Shown: positions 17,270 to 27,158 of the stretch, in pieces
How positions within the stretch are numbered: position 1 is the first letter of the stretch
Layout of the letters: every line of letters begins with the position of its first letter
From: Telluria beijingensis
Lineage (GTDB): Bacteria; Pseudomonadota; Gammaproteobacteria; Burkholderiales; Burkholderiaceae_D
NCBI RefSeq assembly: GCF_030770395.1
Contig: NZ_CP132480.1
Span: 5,796,307 to 5,828,709, forward strand
Direction: 5' to 3'
DNA: 32,403 nucleotides
Notes under the pieces: model-generated
Databases searched by the model: none
What the model saw: only the letters and a program-made list of their open reading frames with translations
Told to the model about the DNA's origin: nothing
Program-made: the position numbers and the translations under genes

Positions 17270-17300
17270 AAAAAAGCCGCAGCCCTTGTGGGGCTGCGGC
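17270..17300 (-). terminator. Rho-independent terminator of aceA
   Basis: A 10-bp perfect stem GCCGCAGCCC (17276-17285) with GGGCTGCGGC (17291-17300) and a 5-nt loop. On the minus strand it is followed by six T residues (A-run at 17270-17275). It lies about 20 nt beyond the aceA stop codon. Confidence 0.92.
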
Positions 17301-17322
17301 CTGCAATTGGTGAAAGCGCCGT

Positions 17323-18621
17323 TTATGCGACTTTCTTCTCTTCGAAGAACTGTTCGTCCTCGGTCGAGCCATGCAATGCGGTGGTCGAGCTCTGGCCCTG
17401 CTGGATGGCCTGGGTCACGGCGTCGAAGTAGCCGGTGCCCACTTCGCGCTGGTGCTTGACGGCCGTGAAGCCTTTCTCGGCGGCGGTGAATTCGGCCTCT
17501 TGCAGCTCGACGAAGGCCGACATGCCGGTGCGGGCATAGCCGTGGGCAAGATTGAACATGCCGTAGTTGAGCGCGTGGAAGCCGGCCAGTGTGATGAACT
17601 GGAATTTGTAACCCATGGCGCCCAGCTCGCGCTGGAATTTGGCGATGGTGGCGTCGTCCAGGTTCTTTTTCCAGTTGAACGAGGGCGAGCAGTTATAGGC
17701 CAGCATCTTGCCCGGGAATTTCGCGTGGATGGCGTCGGCGAAGCGGCGTGCGAATTCGAGGTCGGGCTTGCCGGTCTCGCACCACACCAGGTCGGCGAAC
17801 GGCGCATAGGCCAGGCCGCGCGAGATCGCCTGTTCGATGCCGGGCTTGACGCGGAAGAAGCCCTCGACGGTGCGCTCGCCAGTGCAGAATTCCTTGTCGT
17901 TGGCGTCGACGTCGGACGTGAGCAGGTCGGCCGCCTCGGCATCGGTGCGGGCGATGACCAGGGTCGACGTGCCCATCACGTCGGCGGCCAGGCGCGCGGC
18001 GTTGAGCTTCTCGACCGCCTCGCGGCTCGGCACCAGCACCTTGCCGCCCATGTGGCCGCATTTCTTGACCGAAGCCAGCTGGTCTTCGAAGTGCACGCCG
18101 GCGGCGCCGGCCTCGATCATCGACTTCATCAGCTCGTAGGCATTGAGCACGCCGCCGAAGCCGGCTTCGGCATCGGCCACGATCGGGGCGAAGTAATCGA
18201 TGTCGTCCTTGCCTTCCGACCACTGGATCTGGTCGGCGCGCTGGAAGGTGTTGTTGATGCGGCGCACCACCAGCGGCACCGAGTTGGCCGGGTACAGCGA
18301 CTGGTCGGGATACATCTCGCCGGCGGCATTGGCGTCGCCCGCCACCTGCCAGCCCGACAGGTAGATGGCCTTCAGGCCGGCCTTCACCTGCTGCATGGCC
18401 TGGTTGCCGGTGAGCGCGCCGAGGGCGTTCACATAGGGCTCGTCATGGACCAGCTTCCACAGCTTGTCGGCGCCGCGCTTGGCCAGCGTGTGCTCGATTG
18501 CCACCGAACCGCGCAGGCGGACGACGTCGGCCGCGGTGTAGTTGCGGACCACGCCTTTCCAGCGCGGGTTGGTGTCCCAGTCCTGCTGCAGGTCGGCGAT
18601 TTGCTGTTCACGGCTTGTCAT
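17323..18621 (-). CDS. aceA: Isocitrate lyase
   Basis: Protein of 432 residues (E. coli AceA has 434), start ATG at 18621 with AGGAG 7 nt before it; the open frame before it is not conserved in style. Isocitrate lyase splits isocitrate to glyoxylate and succinate, the first step of the glyoxylate bypass, needed on acetate or fatty acids. The active-site loop [13 protein letters not shown] lies at 186-198 with catalytic Cys188. Other family segments are [34 protein letters not shown], and [15 protein letters not shown]-terminal residues [11 protein letters not shown] look family-like. The gene stands alone; malate synthase is not in the window. Two palindromic sites upstream (18690-18708 and 18769-18792) suggest regulated transcription. 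Confidence 0.97.
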   Translation of the reverse strand: MTSREQQIADLQQDWDTNPRWKGVVRNYTAADVVRLRGSVAIEHTLAKRGADKLWKLVHDEPYVNALGALTGNQAMQQVKAGLKAIYLSGWQVAGDANAAGEMYPDQSLYPANSVPLVVRRINNTFQRADQIQWSEGKDDIDYFAPIVADAEAGFGGVLNAYELMKSMIEAGAAGVHFEDQLASVKKCGHMGGKVLVPSREAVEKLNAARLAADVMGTSTLVIARTDAEAADLLTSDVDANDKEFCTGERTVEGFFRVKPGIEQAISRGLAYAPFADLVWCETGKPDLEFARRFADAIHAKFPGKMLAYNCSPSFNWKKNLDDATIAKFQRELGAMGYKFQFITLAGFHALNYGMFNLAHGYARTGMSAFVELQEAEFTAAEKGFTAVKHQREVGTGYFDAVTQAIQQGQSSTTALHGSTEDEQFFEEKKVA

Positions 18622-18678
18622 GATGTCTCTCCTGATAGTAAGTGATGCAATGGTGAGTAGTGCGAATCCGTTGAACAA

Positions 18679-18708
18679 ATGATAGACCGGATTGTGCGCA
18701 GCACAATC
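18679..18708 (-). promoter_or_regulatory. aceA promoter region with a palindromic operator
   Basis: A perfect 19-bp palindrome, GATTGTGC-TGC-GCACAATC at 18690-18708, lies about 70 bp upstream of the aceA start. On the minus strand it overlaps a promoter candidate with -35 TTGTGC (18706-18701), a 16-bp spacer and -10 TATCAT (18684-18679). A TATATA (18719-18714) on its upstream edge is an alternative -10. A repressor at this site would block transcription. The regulator is not identified. Confidence 0.6.
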
Positions 18709-18768
18709 ACTCTTATATAAGACAGAGTAGTGAAATTTTCCTCATTGTTTTCAATGGCTTGCCACCTT

Positions 18769-18792
18769 AATTTCGGTATGCGAAACGAAATT
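18769..18792. promoter_or_regulatory. Second inverted repeat upstream of aceA
   Basis: AATTTCG (18769-18775), ten bases, then CGAAATT (18786-18792), a 7-bp inverted repeat with an overall length of 24 bp. It lies about 150 bp upstream of aceA and could be an activator or repressor site. The 348-bp gap (18622-18969) that contains both sites has no gene; the rest of it holds only the clpB terminator and A/T-rich sequence. Confidence 0.4.
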
Positions 18793-18920
18793 TCTTACGA
18801 TGAGAACAGCTTCGCGTTATGCTTTGCTGCATTTCCCACATGGCAGGATGATCATTTCGCATCCTGAAAAATCGCGTCTTAATTCCTGTCAAGAAACATA
18901 CTGGAGTGGATGCGTAAACG

Positions 18921-18952
18921 GCAAAGGGCGCGGCAGATGCCGCGCCCTTTGC
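18921..18952 (-). terminator. Intrinsic terminator of clpB
   Basis: A 14-bp perfect stem GCAAAGGGCGCGGC (18921-18934) with its complement at 18939-18952, loop AGAT, 17 bp beyond the clpB stop. The stem ends in CCCTTT on either strand, but the U-tract is short. Confidence 0.8.
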
Positions 18953-18969
18953 ATGACGACCGCCCGCGC

Positions 18970-21579
<2,610 letters not shown>

Positions 21580-21617
21580 GGTGTTGCTCCCTAGAGGTTG
21601 TTCTTAGCTTGAAGGCA

Positions 21618-21645
21618 AGATAGGGATGAGCGGCGGCTTTTCAAG
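21618..21645 (-). promoter_or_regulatory. Sigma-32 (heat-shock) promoter of clpB
   Basis: On the minus strand CTTGAAA (21645-21639), 13 bp, then CCCTATCT (21625-21618). The -35 is identical to the heat-shock consensus CTTGAAA and the -10 matches CCCCATNT at all but one fixed position. It is 38 bp upstream of the clpB start codon, as expected. Confidence 0.85.
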
Positions 21646-21741
21646 ATGCGCAACGCCCGTAGATGCCGGTCAGCTCATCGGCTGGCGCTGGGCGCGGCCT
21701 CCCTGCCCGGACAAACCCGTTCCTGCCCCTGAACTATCCCG

Positions 21742-21747
21742 TACAAT
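21742..21747 (+). promoter_or_regulatory. Possible -10 element before the glycosyltransferase operon
   Basis: TACAAT lies 27 bp upstream of the first glycosyltransferase start. The matching -35 (TTCCTG, 21720-21725) is weak, with a 16-bp spacer. No ribosome site is seen before the start at 21775. Confidence 0.25.
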
Positions 21748-21774
21748 CCCTTCACAACGATTTCTTCGTCATCA

Positions 21775-22917
21775 ATGAACCTGTTCAGCATCCTCATCGC
21801 CGACCAGCCGCTTGCCGACCCGGCGGCGCTGCCCCCGGCGATCGCGCGCAATCTCGCGTCGCTGCGCGAACACCATCCCGGCCTGCCGCACCGCCTGTAC
21901 GACCAGCCGGCGATCCGCGACTTCCTGCGCACGCACATGGAGGCCGACGTGGCCTGGGCCTACGAACAGCTGCTGCCGTATGCCTACCGCGCCGACCTGG
22001 CGCGCCTGTGCCTGCTGCACGAATTCGGTGGGCTGTACGCCGACCTCTCGGTGTTCTTCCATGCCGGGCTGCCGCTCGACGCGGGCAAGATGATCGTGTT
22101 CCGCGACCGCGCCGTGGTCGCGCCCTGGATCGTCAGCAATACCATCCTCGGTGCGCCGGCGCGGGCGCCGGCGCTGGAGGCGGCGATCCGGATGATCGTC
22201 GCCAACTGCCGCAGCCGCTACCGCGGCGCCTCGTCGCTGTGCCCGACCGGGCCGGTCCTGCTCGGCAAGGCGATCGCCCTGCACTGCGAGCCCGGCCAGA
22301 TCCACCTGGGCGAAGTGAGCAACCTGGCGCAGCGCAGCGACACCGAGTCGCTGGCCTTCATCGATGCCACCGACGGCCGCCTGGTCGGCTACCGCGCCAA
22401 GCGCGCCGCCGGCCTGCAGGAACTGGGGCTGGAACGGGGCGTCAACGACTACAACGATTTCTATTACGCCCACCTGAGCTACGCGGCCGACTACCCGGTG
22501 CTGGTTGGCGCCGACTACCTGGCGCGCCATGGGCGCACCGCGGCAGCGCTCGAGGACGGCCAGCTGGCCTATCCGGGCGCGCCGGCCCGGGGCGGCGACA
22601 CGCTCGACACCGTGGCGTTGTGCCACCTGCCGATCCCGTTCGCCGCAGGTCGCTACCGGGTGCTGCTCGAGCTGACCGACGCAGCCCCCGGCGCCGCGCT
22701 CACCCTGGTGGCGCTGGAGAACGGCTCCGGCCAGGCGCTGGCGCGCGCCGACCACTGGCTGGCCGGCGGCGCCGCGCAGCCGGCCCTGGCGCTCGACATC
22801 GCCAGCAGCCGCAAGGACATCGTGATCGGCGTATTGAGCGCGAGCGCCGCGCCGCTGCGCATCGCCAGCCTGCGCATCGAGCGTCCGCAGCAAGACAACG
22901 AATGGGCACCGGCATGA
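21775..22917 (+). CDS. GT32-like glycosyltransferase with a C-terminal beta domain
   Basis: Protein of 380 residues. Residues 1-230 form a GT-A sugar-transferase domain of the capsule/OCH1 type: LPHRLYDQPAIRDFLR and then YRADLARLCLLHEFGGLYADLSVFF at about 71-95. In this family GGxYxDxD supplies the metal-binding DXD; here the motif reads DLS, so the second aspartate is missing. WIVSNTILGAP and SLCPTGPVLLG follow. From about residue 280 a C-terminal region (LPIPFAAGRYRVLLELTDAAPGAALTLVALENGSG) looks like a beta-sandwich, perhaps a carbohydrate-binding or scaffold part. The stop overlaps the next gene by ATGA, so four glycosyltransferases form one unit. Without the usual DXD the enzyme may use another metal ligand or be inactive. 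Substrate unknown. Confidence 0.78.
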   Translation: MNLFSILIADQPLADPAALPPAIARNLASLREHHPGLPHRLYDQPAIRDFLRTHMEADVAWAYEQLLPYAYRADLARLCLLHEFGGLYADLSVFFHAGLPLDAGKMIVFRDRAVVAPWIVSNTILGAPARAPALEAAIRMIVANCRSRYRGASSLCPTGPVLLGKAIALHCEPGQIHLGEVSNLAQRSDTESLAFIDATDGRLVGYRAKRAAGLQELGLERGVNDYNDFYYAHLSYAADYPVLVGADYLARHGRTAAALEDGQLAYPGAPARGGDTLDTVALCHLPIPFAAGRYRVLLELTDAAPGAALTLVALENGSGQALARADHWLAGGAAQPALALDIASSRKDIVIGVLSASAAPLRIASLRIERPQQDNEWAPA

Positions 22918-24128
22918 GCATCAAGTACATCTCCTATGGCGACACCACCGGCTATGGCCTGTCCGGCCTGGCCTACCTGCGCGGCCTGCTGAACCTGGGC
23001 CTGGACGTCCACTGGCAACCCGTGTTCTGGGGGCCGCAGGGCCTGCAGTTCTGGACGCCCGCGATGGCGCCGCAGCTGCTCGAATGCATGCGCGCGGCGA
23101 CGGCCGATCCCGCGCTGCGCGACCTGCCCGCCATCCTGGCGCGCACCGCCGCGCCGCGCGACTGCGAGGTGGTGGTCACGCACCTGGTGCCCGAATACCT
23201 GGAAGCCTGCCTGGAGCCGGGCAAGCGTAACTATGCCTACTGCACCTGGGAGTCCGACCGCCTTCCCTCCCATTGGCCGGCCATCCTGAACCGCTTCGAG
23301 GCGGTGCTGGTGCCATCGACCTTCAATGCCGAGGTGTTCCGCGCCGGCGGCGTGACGGTGCCGGTGCATGTGGTGCCGCACATCCGGCGCCATGCCATCG
23401 ACGAGGTCACCCCAGGACTGCGCGCCGACCTGCGCGCGCGGCTCGGCATCCCGCCCGGCCACCACGTGTTCTACACGATCGGCGCCTGGATGCTGCGCAA
23501 GGACTTGCCGCGCCTGATCGATGCCTTCTTCCAAGAATTCTCGGCCGACGAGCCGGCCGCCCTGTGCATCAAGACCTCGGCCCGGCCCGTGCATCACCCT
23601 TTGCCGCACGAGCAGGGCAAGACCTCGCTCGAACTGGTGCGCGAGGTGACGCAGGCCTTCGCTGCCCGCAGCGGACGCGCGCAGCTGCCGCCGGTGGGCG
23701 TGCTGGCCGGCGACGGCGTCGAGGGCGCCTGGATCGACGCCGTCCACGGCATCGGCGACACCTATGTGTCCCTGAGCCGCGCCGAAGGCTGGGGCATGGG
23801 CGCCTTCGAGGCCGCCGCGCTCGGGCGGCCGGTATTGATGACCGGCTGGAGCGGCCAACTGGACTACCTCGGGCGCGACCATCCGGGCCTGGTCGGCGGC
23901 CGCCTGGAAGCGATCGACTGGCCCGGCACGACCTATGCGCCGGACCAGCGCTGGGCGGTGGCCGACGTGGCGGACGCGCGCGCCAAGATGCGCTACCGCT
24001 TCGCACACCGCCATGCGCCCGATCCCCACGCGCGGCGCCTGAGCGAGACCATCGCCAACCGCTACGCCGAAGGCGCGGTCATGCGCGGCTTCGCGCGCGC
24101 GATCGGCATCCTGGAGGGCCAGCCGTGA
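22914..24128 (+). CDS. GT4-family glycosyltransferase
   Basis: Protein of 404 residues starting at the ATG at 22914 that overlaps the previous stop (ATGA); an ATG at 22902 in frame is possible. It is a GT-B glycosyltransferase: the N-terminal part has ISYGDTTGYGLSGLAYLRGL, a donor-like loop, and NYAYCTWESDRLPSHWPAIL. The C-terminal lobe has FYTIGAWMLRKDLPRLIDAF, then DTYVSLSRAEGWGMGAFEAAALGRPVLMTGWSGQLDYL (about 280-320) with the E-x7-E-type signature of GT4 (EGWGMGAFEAAALG). It transfers a sugar from a nucleotide donor, cytosolic. It lies between two GT32-like genes and overlaps the next by GTGA, so their products probably act in sequence on the same acceptor. Confidence 0.88.
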   Translation: MSIKYISYGDTTGYGLSGLAYLRGLLNLGLDVHWQPVFWGPQGLQFWTPAMAPQLLECMRAATADPALRDLPAILARTAAPRDCEVVVTHLVPEYLEACLEPGKRNYAYCTWESDRLPSHWPAILNRFEAVLVPSTFNAEVFRAGGVTVPVHVVPHIRRHAIDEVTPGLRADLRARLGIPPGHHVFYTIGAWMLRKDLPRLIDAFFQEFSADEPAALCIKTSARPVHHPLPHEQGKTSLELVREVTQAFAARSGRAQLPPVGVLAGDGVEGAWIDAVHGIGDTYVSLSRAEGWGMGAFEAAALGRPVLMTGWSGQLDYLGRDHPGLVGGRLEAIDWPGTTYAPDQRWAVADVADARAKMRYRFAHRHAPDPHARRLSETIANRYAEGAVMRGFARAIGILEGQP

Positions 24129-24952
24129 TTCCGCAAGTCTTCCACTTCATCTTCGGCCTGCGGGTGCAGGACGAGCCGTTCCACCTGGCGCACTACCTGT
24201 GCCTCGAATCCTGCCGCCGGCTCAACCCCGGCCATGCGATCTGGTTCCACCACGACCACGAACCGTGGGGGCCGCTGTGGGAGCGCATCAAGCCGCACCT
24301 GGTGCTGAAGAAGGTCCAGCGCGAAACGCTGCCGCAGGCCGCCTACCAGGCTTCGAGCGAAGGCCGCCTGATCGCCGCCGCCGGCTGGAGCTATGCCCAC
24401 GAGGCCGACTTCATCCGCCTGCGCATCCTGGCCGAGCATGGCGGCGTCTACGCCGACATCGACACCCTGTTCGTGGCGTCGATGCCCGAGCACTTGTACG
24501 ACAACGATTGCGTGCTGGGCGACGAAGGCGCCCTGCCCGACGCGGGCGGCATCCTGCGCCCGTCGCTGTGCAACGCCCTGATCGCGGCCCGGCCCGGCGC
24601 GCCCTTCGTCGCGCGCTGGCTGGAAGACTCGTACGACGCCTTCGACGGCAAGTGGACCAGCCACTCGTGCCAGCTGGCGACGCGCCTGTGGGAAGCGCAT
24701 CCGGAACTGGTGCACGTGGTGCCGCGCCAGTATTTCTATCGCCATCCATGGACGCCGGAAGGCATGCGCAACCTGTTCGAGCGGGTCGATCCCGACCTGC
24801 GCGACGTGTTCAGCCTGCACCTGTGCAGCCACTTGTGGTGGGACGCCGCGCGCACCGACTTCACCACTTTCCACGCCGGCCTGCTGACCGAGGACTGGGT
24901 GCGCGCCGGCGGCTCGACCTATGCGCTGCTGGCGCGTCCCTACCTACCGTGA
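24125..24952 (+). CDS. GT32-family glycosyltransferase
   Basis: Protein of 275 residues starting at the GTG at 24125 (GTGA overlaps the preceding stop), 7 nt after GGAGG. The beginning MIPQVFHFIFG and the block SYAHEADFIRLRILAEHGGVYADIDTLF (about 90-115) are those of bacterial GT32 sugar transferases; DID is the DXD metal motif. CQLATRLWEAHPELVHVVP and HLCSHLWW complete the family-like end. Compared with the paralogue-like protein at 21775-22917, it retains DXD and lacks the C-terminal beta domain. Part of the four-gene unit. Donor and acceptor are not readable. Confidence 0.87.
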   Translation: MIPQVFHFIFGLRVQDEPFHLAHYLCLESCRRLNPGHAIWFHHDHEPWGPLWERIKPHLVLKKVQRETLPQAAYQASSEGRLIAAAGWSYAHEADFIRLRILAEHGGVYADIDTLFVASMPEHLYDNDCVLGDEGALPDAGGILRPSLCNALIAARPGAPFVARWLEDSYDAFDGKWTSHSCQLATRLWEAHPELVHVVPRQYFYRHPWTPEGMRNLFERVDPDLRDVFSLHLCSHLWWDAARTDFTTFHAGLLTEDWVRAGGSTYALLARPYLP

Positions 24953-24959
24953 TGCATCC

Positions 24960-25805
24960 ATGAGCGAACGTCCGGATTTCACCGATTTCCTGCCAGCCCC
25001 CGGGCGCGGCGCCGGCTTCAAACTGGGCCAGGACGGCGCGCTGGTGCTGCAGGGCGTATTGCAGCACCTGGCCTGGCCCGGCGCCCAGCCGCTGGTCTCG
25101 TGCCTGATGGTCACGCGCGGGCGCCTGTTCCCGGCGCGCTTCGCGGTCGACTGCTTCCGCGCCCAGCGCTGGGCCGAGCGCGAACTGGTGCTGGTGTGCG
25201 ACGCACCCGGCACCGAGATCGAGGCCTATTGCAGGCAGCTCGGCGATCCGCGCATCCGCCTGGTGTTCCCGGCCACGCCCGCGTCCAGCCTGGGCGAGCT
25301 GCGCAACCTGTCCCTCGCGTCCGCGCGCGGCGACTGGATCTGCCAGTGGGACGACGACGACCTGTACCACCCCGACCGCATCGCGCTGGGGATGCAGGGC
25401 CTGCAGGCATTGCAGGCCGACGCCATGTTCCTGCAGCGCTGGATGCTATGGACGCCGGGCGCGCGCCGGCTGGGCGTGTCCGGCGCGCGCGAATGGGAAG
25501 GATCGATGCTGGCGCGCCGCGCCAGCGTGCCGCCCTACCCGGCCCTGGCGCGCGGCGAGGACACCGCCGTGATGCACGCGATGCTGGGACGCGGGCGGGT
25601 GCTGCTGCTCGATGCGCCGTGGGCCTACACCTATGTGCAGACCGGGGCGAACACCTGGACGGCGCAGCATTTCGAGGCGATCTGGGCGGCGGCGAGTTTC
25701 GAGCAGCCGTCGGAGGGGTACGAGGCGGCGCTGGCGGCCCTGGGTAAGCATGGGCCGCATGCGGCGTATGCCGCCGCGCTGGCAGGAATGCGGCGGGAAC
25801 CGTAG
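24960..25805 (+). CDS. GT2-family glycosyltransferase
   Basis: Protein of 281 residues from the ATG at 24960, 7 bp after the preceding stop. It is a GT-A glycosyltransferase: QPLVSCLMVTRGR at residue 43 starts the fold, NLSLASARGDWICQWDDDDLYHPDRI (about 118-142) holds the DDDD metal-binding motif, and the region around GEDTAVMHAML supplies the later catalytic acid block (ED). It is the last of the four co-oriented glycosyltransferases. Its TAG stop lies inside a repeat: the base run GTAGGGTGG of the 98-bp element at 25802 provides it. The end of the coding sequence may therefore have been set by the repeat insertion. Confidence 0.88.
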   Translation: MSERPDFTDFLPAPGRGAGFKLGQDGALVLQGVLQHLAWPGAQPLVSCLMVTRGRLFPARFAVDCFRAQRWAERELVLVCDAPGTEIEAYCRQLGDPRIRLVFPATPASSLGELRNLSLASARGDWICQWDDDDLYHPDRIALGMQGLQALQADAMFLQRWMLWTPGARRLGVSGAREWEGSMLARRASVPPYPALARGEDTAVMHAMLGRGRVLLLDAPWAYTYVQTGANTWTAQHFEAIWAAASFEQPSEGYEAALAALGKHGPHAAYAAALAGMRREP

Positions 25806-25899
25806 GGTGGACGGCTTTGCCGTCCACGCGTCCAGCCAGAGCGTAAGTGGATGTTTCAGCGTGATTTGAACGCGTGGACGGCGTAGCCGTCCACCCTAC
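25802..25899. repeat. 98-bp double-hairpin inverted repeat
   Basis: Two 30-bp arms (25802-25831 and 25870-25899) are inverted copies except for the three bases at the tip (TTT in one, GTA in the other). Each arm folds on itself: GTGGACGGC-NNN-GCCGTCCAC. The ends read GTAGGG and CCCTAC. The left end supplies the stop codon of the GT2 gene. This is a different family from the 104-bp elements. Confidence 0.9.
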
Positions 25900-25903
25900 C
25901 GAC

Positions 25904-26317
25904 TCACGGCGCCGGTAGTCGGCGGTAGATGGCCGGGTTCAGTTGCAGTCGGCCCTCCCCTTCGTTGCCACGAAAAAGATCGATCCGCACCGGAGCATTG
26001 ACCGGCAAGGCGGCACCCTCCAGCGCCACGATGAAGGTCATCTCGGGATCGAACAGGCGATTGGTGCGCATCACCTTGAGCACCGTGACCGTCGCTCCCA
26101 TGGGAACCGGCATCCGGAAATCGACTTCCGGACCATCCACCCCAGGTGGGGGAATCAGCGTGACGTGCTCGACTGGCGCTTGCGGATCCTGCCGGACTCC
26201 ATAGGCATCCAGCGGCCCGACCACGACGTAGCGGGCGCCGAGCGCATTCCTGGAATGCGGTTCTGCGCTGGCATCGTGGTGACGTTCACGCATGTCGCAA
26301 CCGAGCAGGAGATGCAT
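25904..26317 (-). CDS. Hypothetical protein
   Basis: About 137 residues if it starts at the ATG at 26317; the frame is open to an ATG at 26443, which would give 179. No ribosome site decides between them. I do not recognise the family. The C-terminal 110 residues look like a real folded, beta-rich domain: ARYVVVGPLDAYGV, HVTLIPPPG, TVTVLKVMRTNRLF, MTFIVALEGAALPVN and VRIDLFRGNEG. The segment LLLGCD near the start resembles a lipobox but has no charged n-region ahead of it. The gene lies between the 98-bp repeat and the mazEF promoter on the opposite strand, with base use less extreme than the surrounding genes, suggesting an acquired or degenerating gene. Confidence 0.55.
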   Translation of the reverse strand: MHLLLGCDMRERHHDASAEPHSRNALGARYVVVGPLDAYGVRQDPQAPVEHVTLIPPPGVDGPEVDFRMPVPMGATVTVLKVMRTNRLFDPEMTFIVALEGAALPVNAPVRIDLFRGNEGEGRLQLNPAIYRRLPAP

Positions 26318-26459
26318 TGCGCAGGATCGACAGGATTCGGAAAGAATTGGCCGTATTCGAGCAACGTCATGCTGGATGAGGCGAGAAATCGGCGCAATGA
26401 AACAGATACCGGGAAAACGAGGCGGCGCTTGCCGGGACGCCATAGCATGGGGCGATCAT

Positions 26460-26518
26460 ATCTACATTGTAGATACAACTTGCCTTCCTCAAACGTGAGT
26501 TATACAATGTATCTACAT
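26460..26518 (+). promoter_or_regulatory. Autoregulatory operator/promoter of mazEF
   Basis: Two palindromes lie before mazE: ATCTACA-T-TGTAGAT (26460-26474) and ATACA-A-TGTAT (26502-26512). ATCTACAT recurs as a direct repeat at 26511-26518. A -10 candidate TATACA (26501-26506) with TTGCCT at 26480-26485 (15-bp spacer) puts the promoter between the two sites. The layout fits the self-repression by the MazE-MazF complex known for this family. Confidence 0.6.
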
Positions 26519-26532
26519 GAGGAGGCAATGCC

Positions 26533-26784
26533 ATGGAACTGTCGATTCAAAAATGGGGCAATAGTGCCGCGCTGCGCTTGCCCAGCGCACTGTTAAGTCA
26601 GCTTGGCGTGGAGCTTGGAGACAAGCTGGAGGCCAATATGCGTCCCGAGGGGCTGGTATTGCGTCCTGCCCGCAAGACCTATTCGCTCGCGGAGCTGATG
26701 GCGCAGTGTGACCTTAGCGTGGCGCCGCCAGCGGACGTAACCGAGTGGGACATCGCCAAGCCGGTGGGCCACGAAGTATGGTGA
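26533..26784 (+). CDS. mazE: MazE-family antitoxin (AbrB/SpoVT fold)
   Basis: Protein of 83 residues, ATG at 26533, 7 nt after GGAGG. The N-terminus MELSIQKWGNSAALRLPSAL is the swapped-hairpin AbrB/MazE DNA-binding motif; LGVELGDKLEANMRPEGLVLRP completes it. The C-terminal tail (YSLAELMAQCDLSVAPPADV) is the flexible part that wraps the toxin. It binds and neutralises MazF and represses the operon through the palindromes upstream. Its last 7 bp overlap mazF, so the pair is co-translated. The length is the family norm. Confidence 0.95.
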   Translation: MELSIQKWGNSAALRLPSALLSQLGVELGDKLEANMRPEGLVLRPARKTYSLAELMAQCDLSVAPPADVTEWDIAKPVGHEVW

Positions 26785-27128
26785 AGCGCACGCTGTTCAA
26801 CCGCGGCGATATCGTTCGCGTCAACCTCAACCCGGTCGTGGGCCGGGAACAGCAGGGCGATTTCCGTCCTGCCCTGGTATTGTCACCAGCCGCTTTCAAT
26901 CTCATGGGCGTGGCTTTGGTGGCGCCCATTACCCAGGGTGGGGATTTCGCCCGCTATACGGGTTTCGCTGTTCCTTTGAGCGGTTCGGGAGCCGAGACGC
27001 AGGGCGTTGCACTCGTTAATATGGTCCGAACGATGGACCTGGCGGCCAGGGGCGCCAAAAAAATCGAGTCCGTGCCCGACTTCGTGGTCGAAGACGCACT
27101 CGCCCGATTACGCGCGATCCTCGACTGA
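26778..27128 (+). CDS. mazF: MazF-family endoribonuclease toxin
   Basis: Protein of 116 residues starting at the ATG at 26778 inside the end of mazE. RGDIVRVNLNPVVGREQQG and FRPALVLSPAAFN are the MazF/ChpB beginning, with the catalytic arginine in RPALVLS and the threonine in APITQGG. GVALVNMVRTMDL is the later conserved strand. MazF cuts mRNA at short sequence motifs and halts growth unless MazE is bound. The full-length domain and both active-site residues suggest an active toxin. The gene is convergent with the glycosyltransferase at 27159, with a hairpin in the 30-bp gap. Confidence 0.95.
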   Translation: MVKRTLFNRGDIVRVNLNPVVGREQQGDFRPALVLSPAAFNLMGVALVAPITQGGDFARYTGFAVPLSGSGAETQGVALVNMVRTMDLAARGAKKIESVPDFVVEDALARLRAILD

Positions 27129-27156
27129 GCGGCCGCCTGCGACCGATATCGGCCGC
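27129..27156. terminator. Hairpin between mazF and the convergent glycosyltransferase gene
   Basis: GCGGCCG (27129-27135) pairs with CGGCCGC (27150-27156) around a 14-nt loop and fills the entire gap between the two stop codons. It may serve as terminator for both directions; no T-run is present. Confidence 0.4.
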
Positions 27157-27158
27157 GC

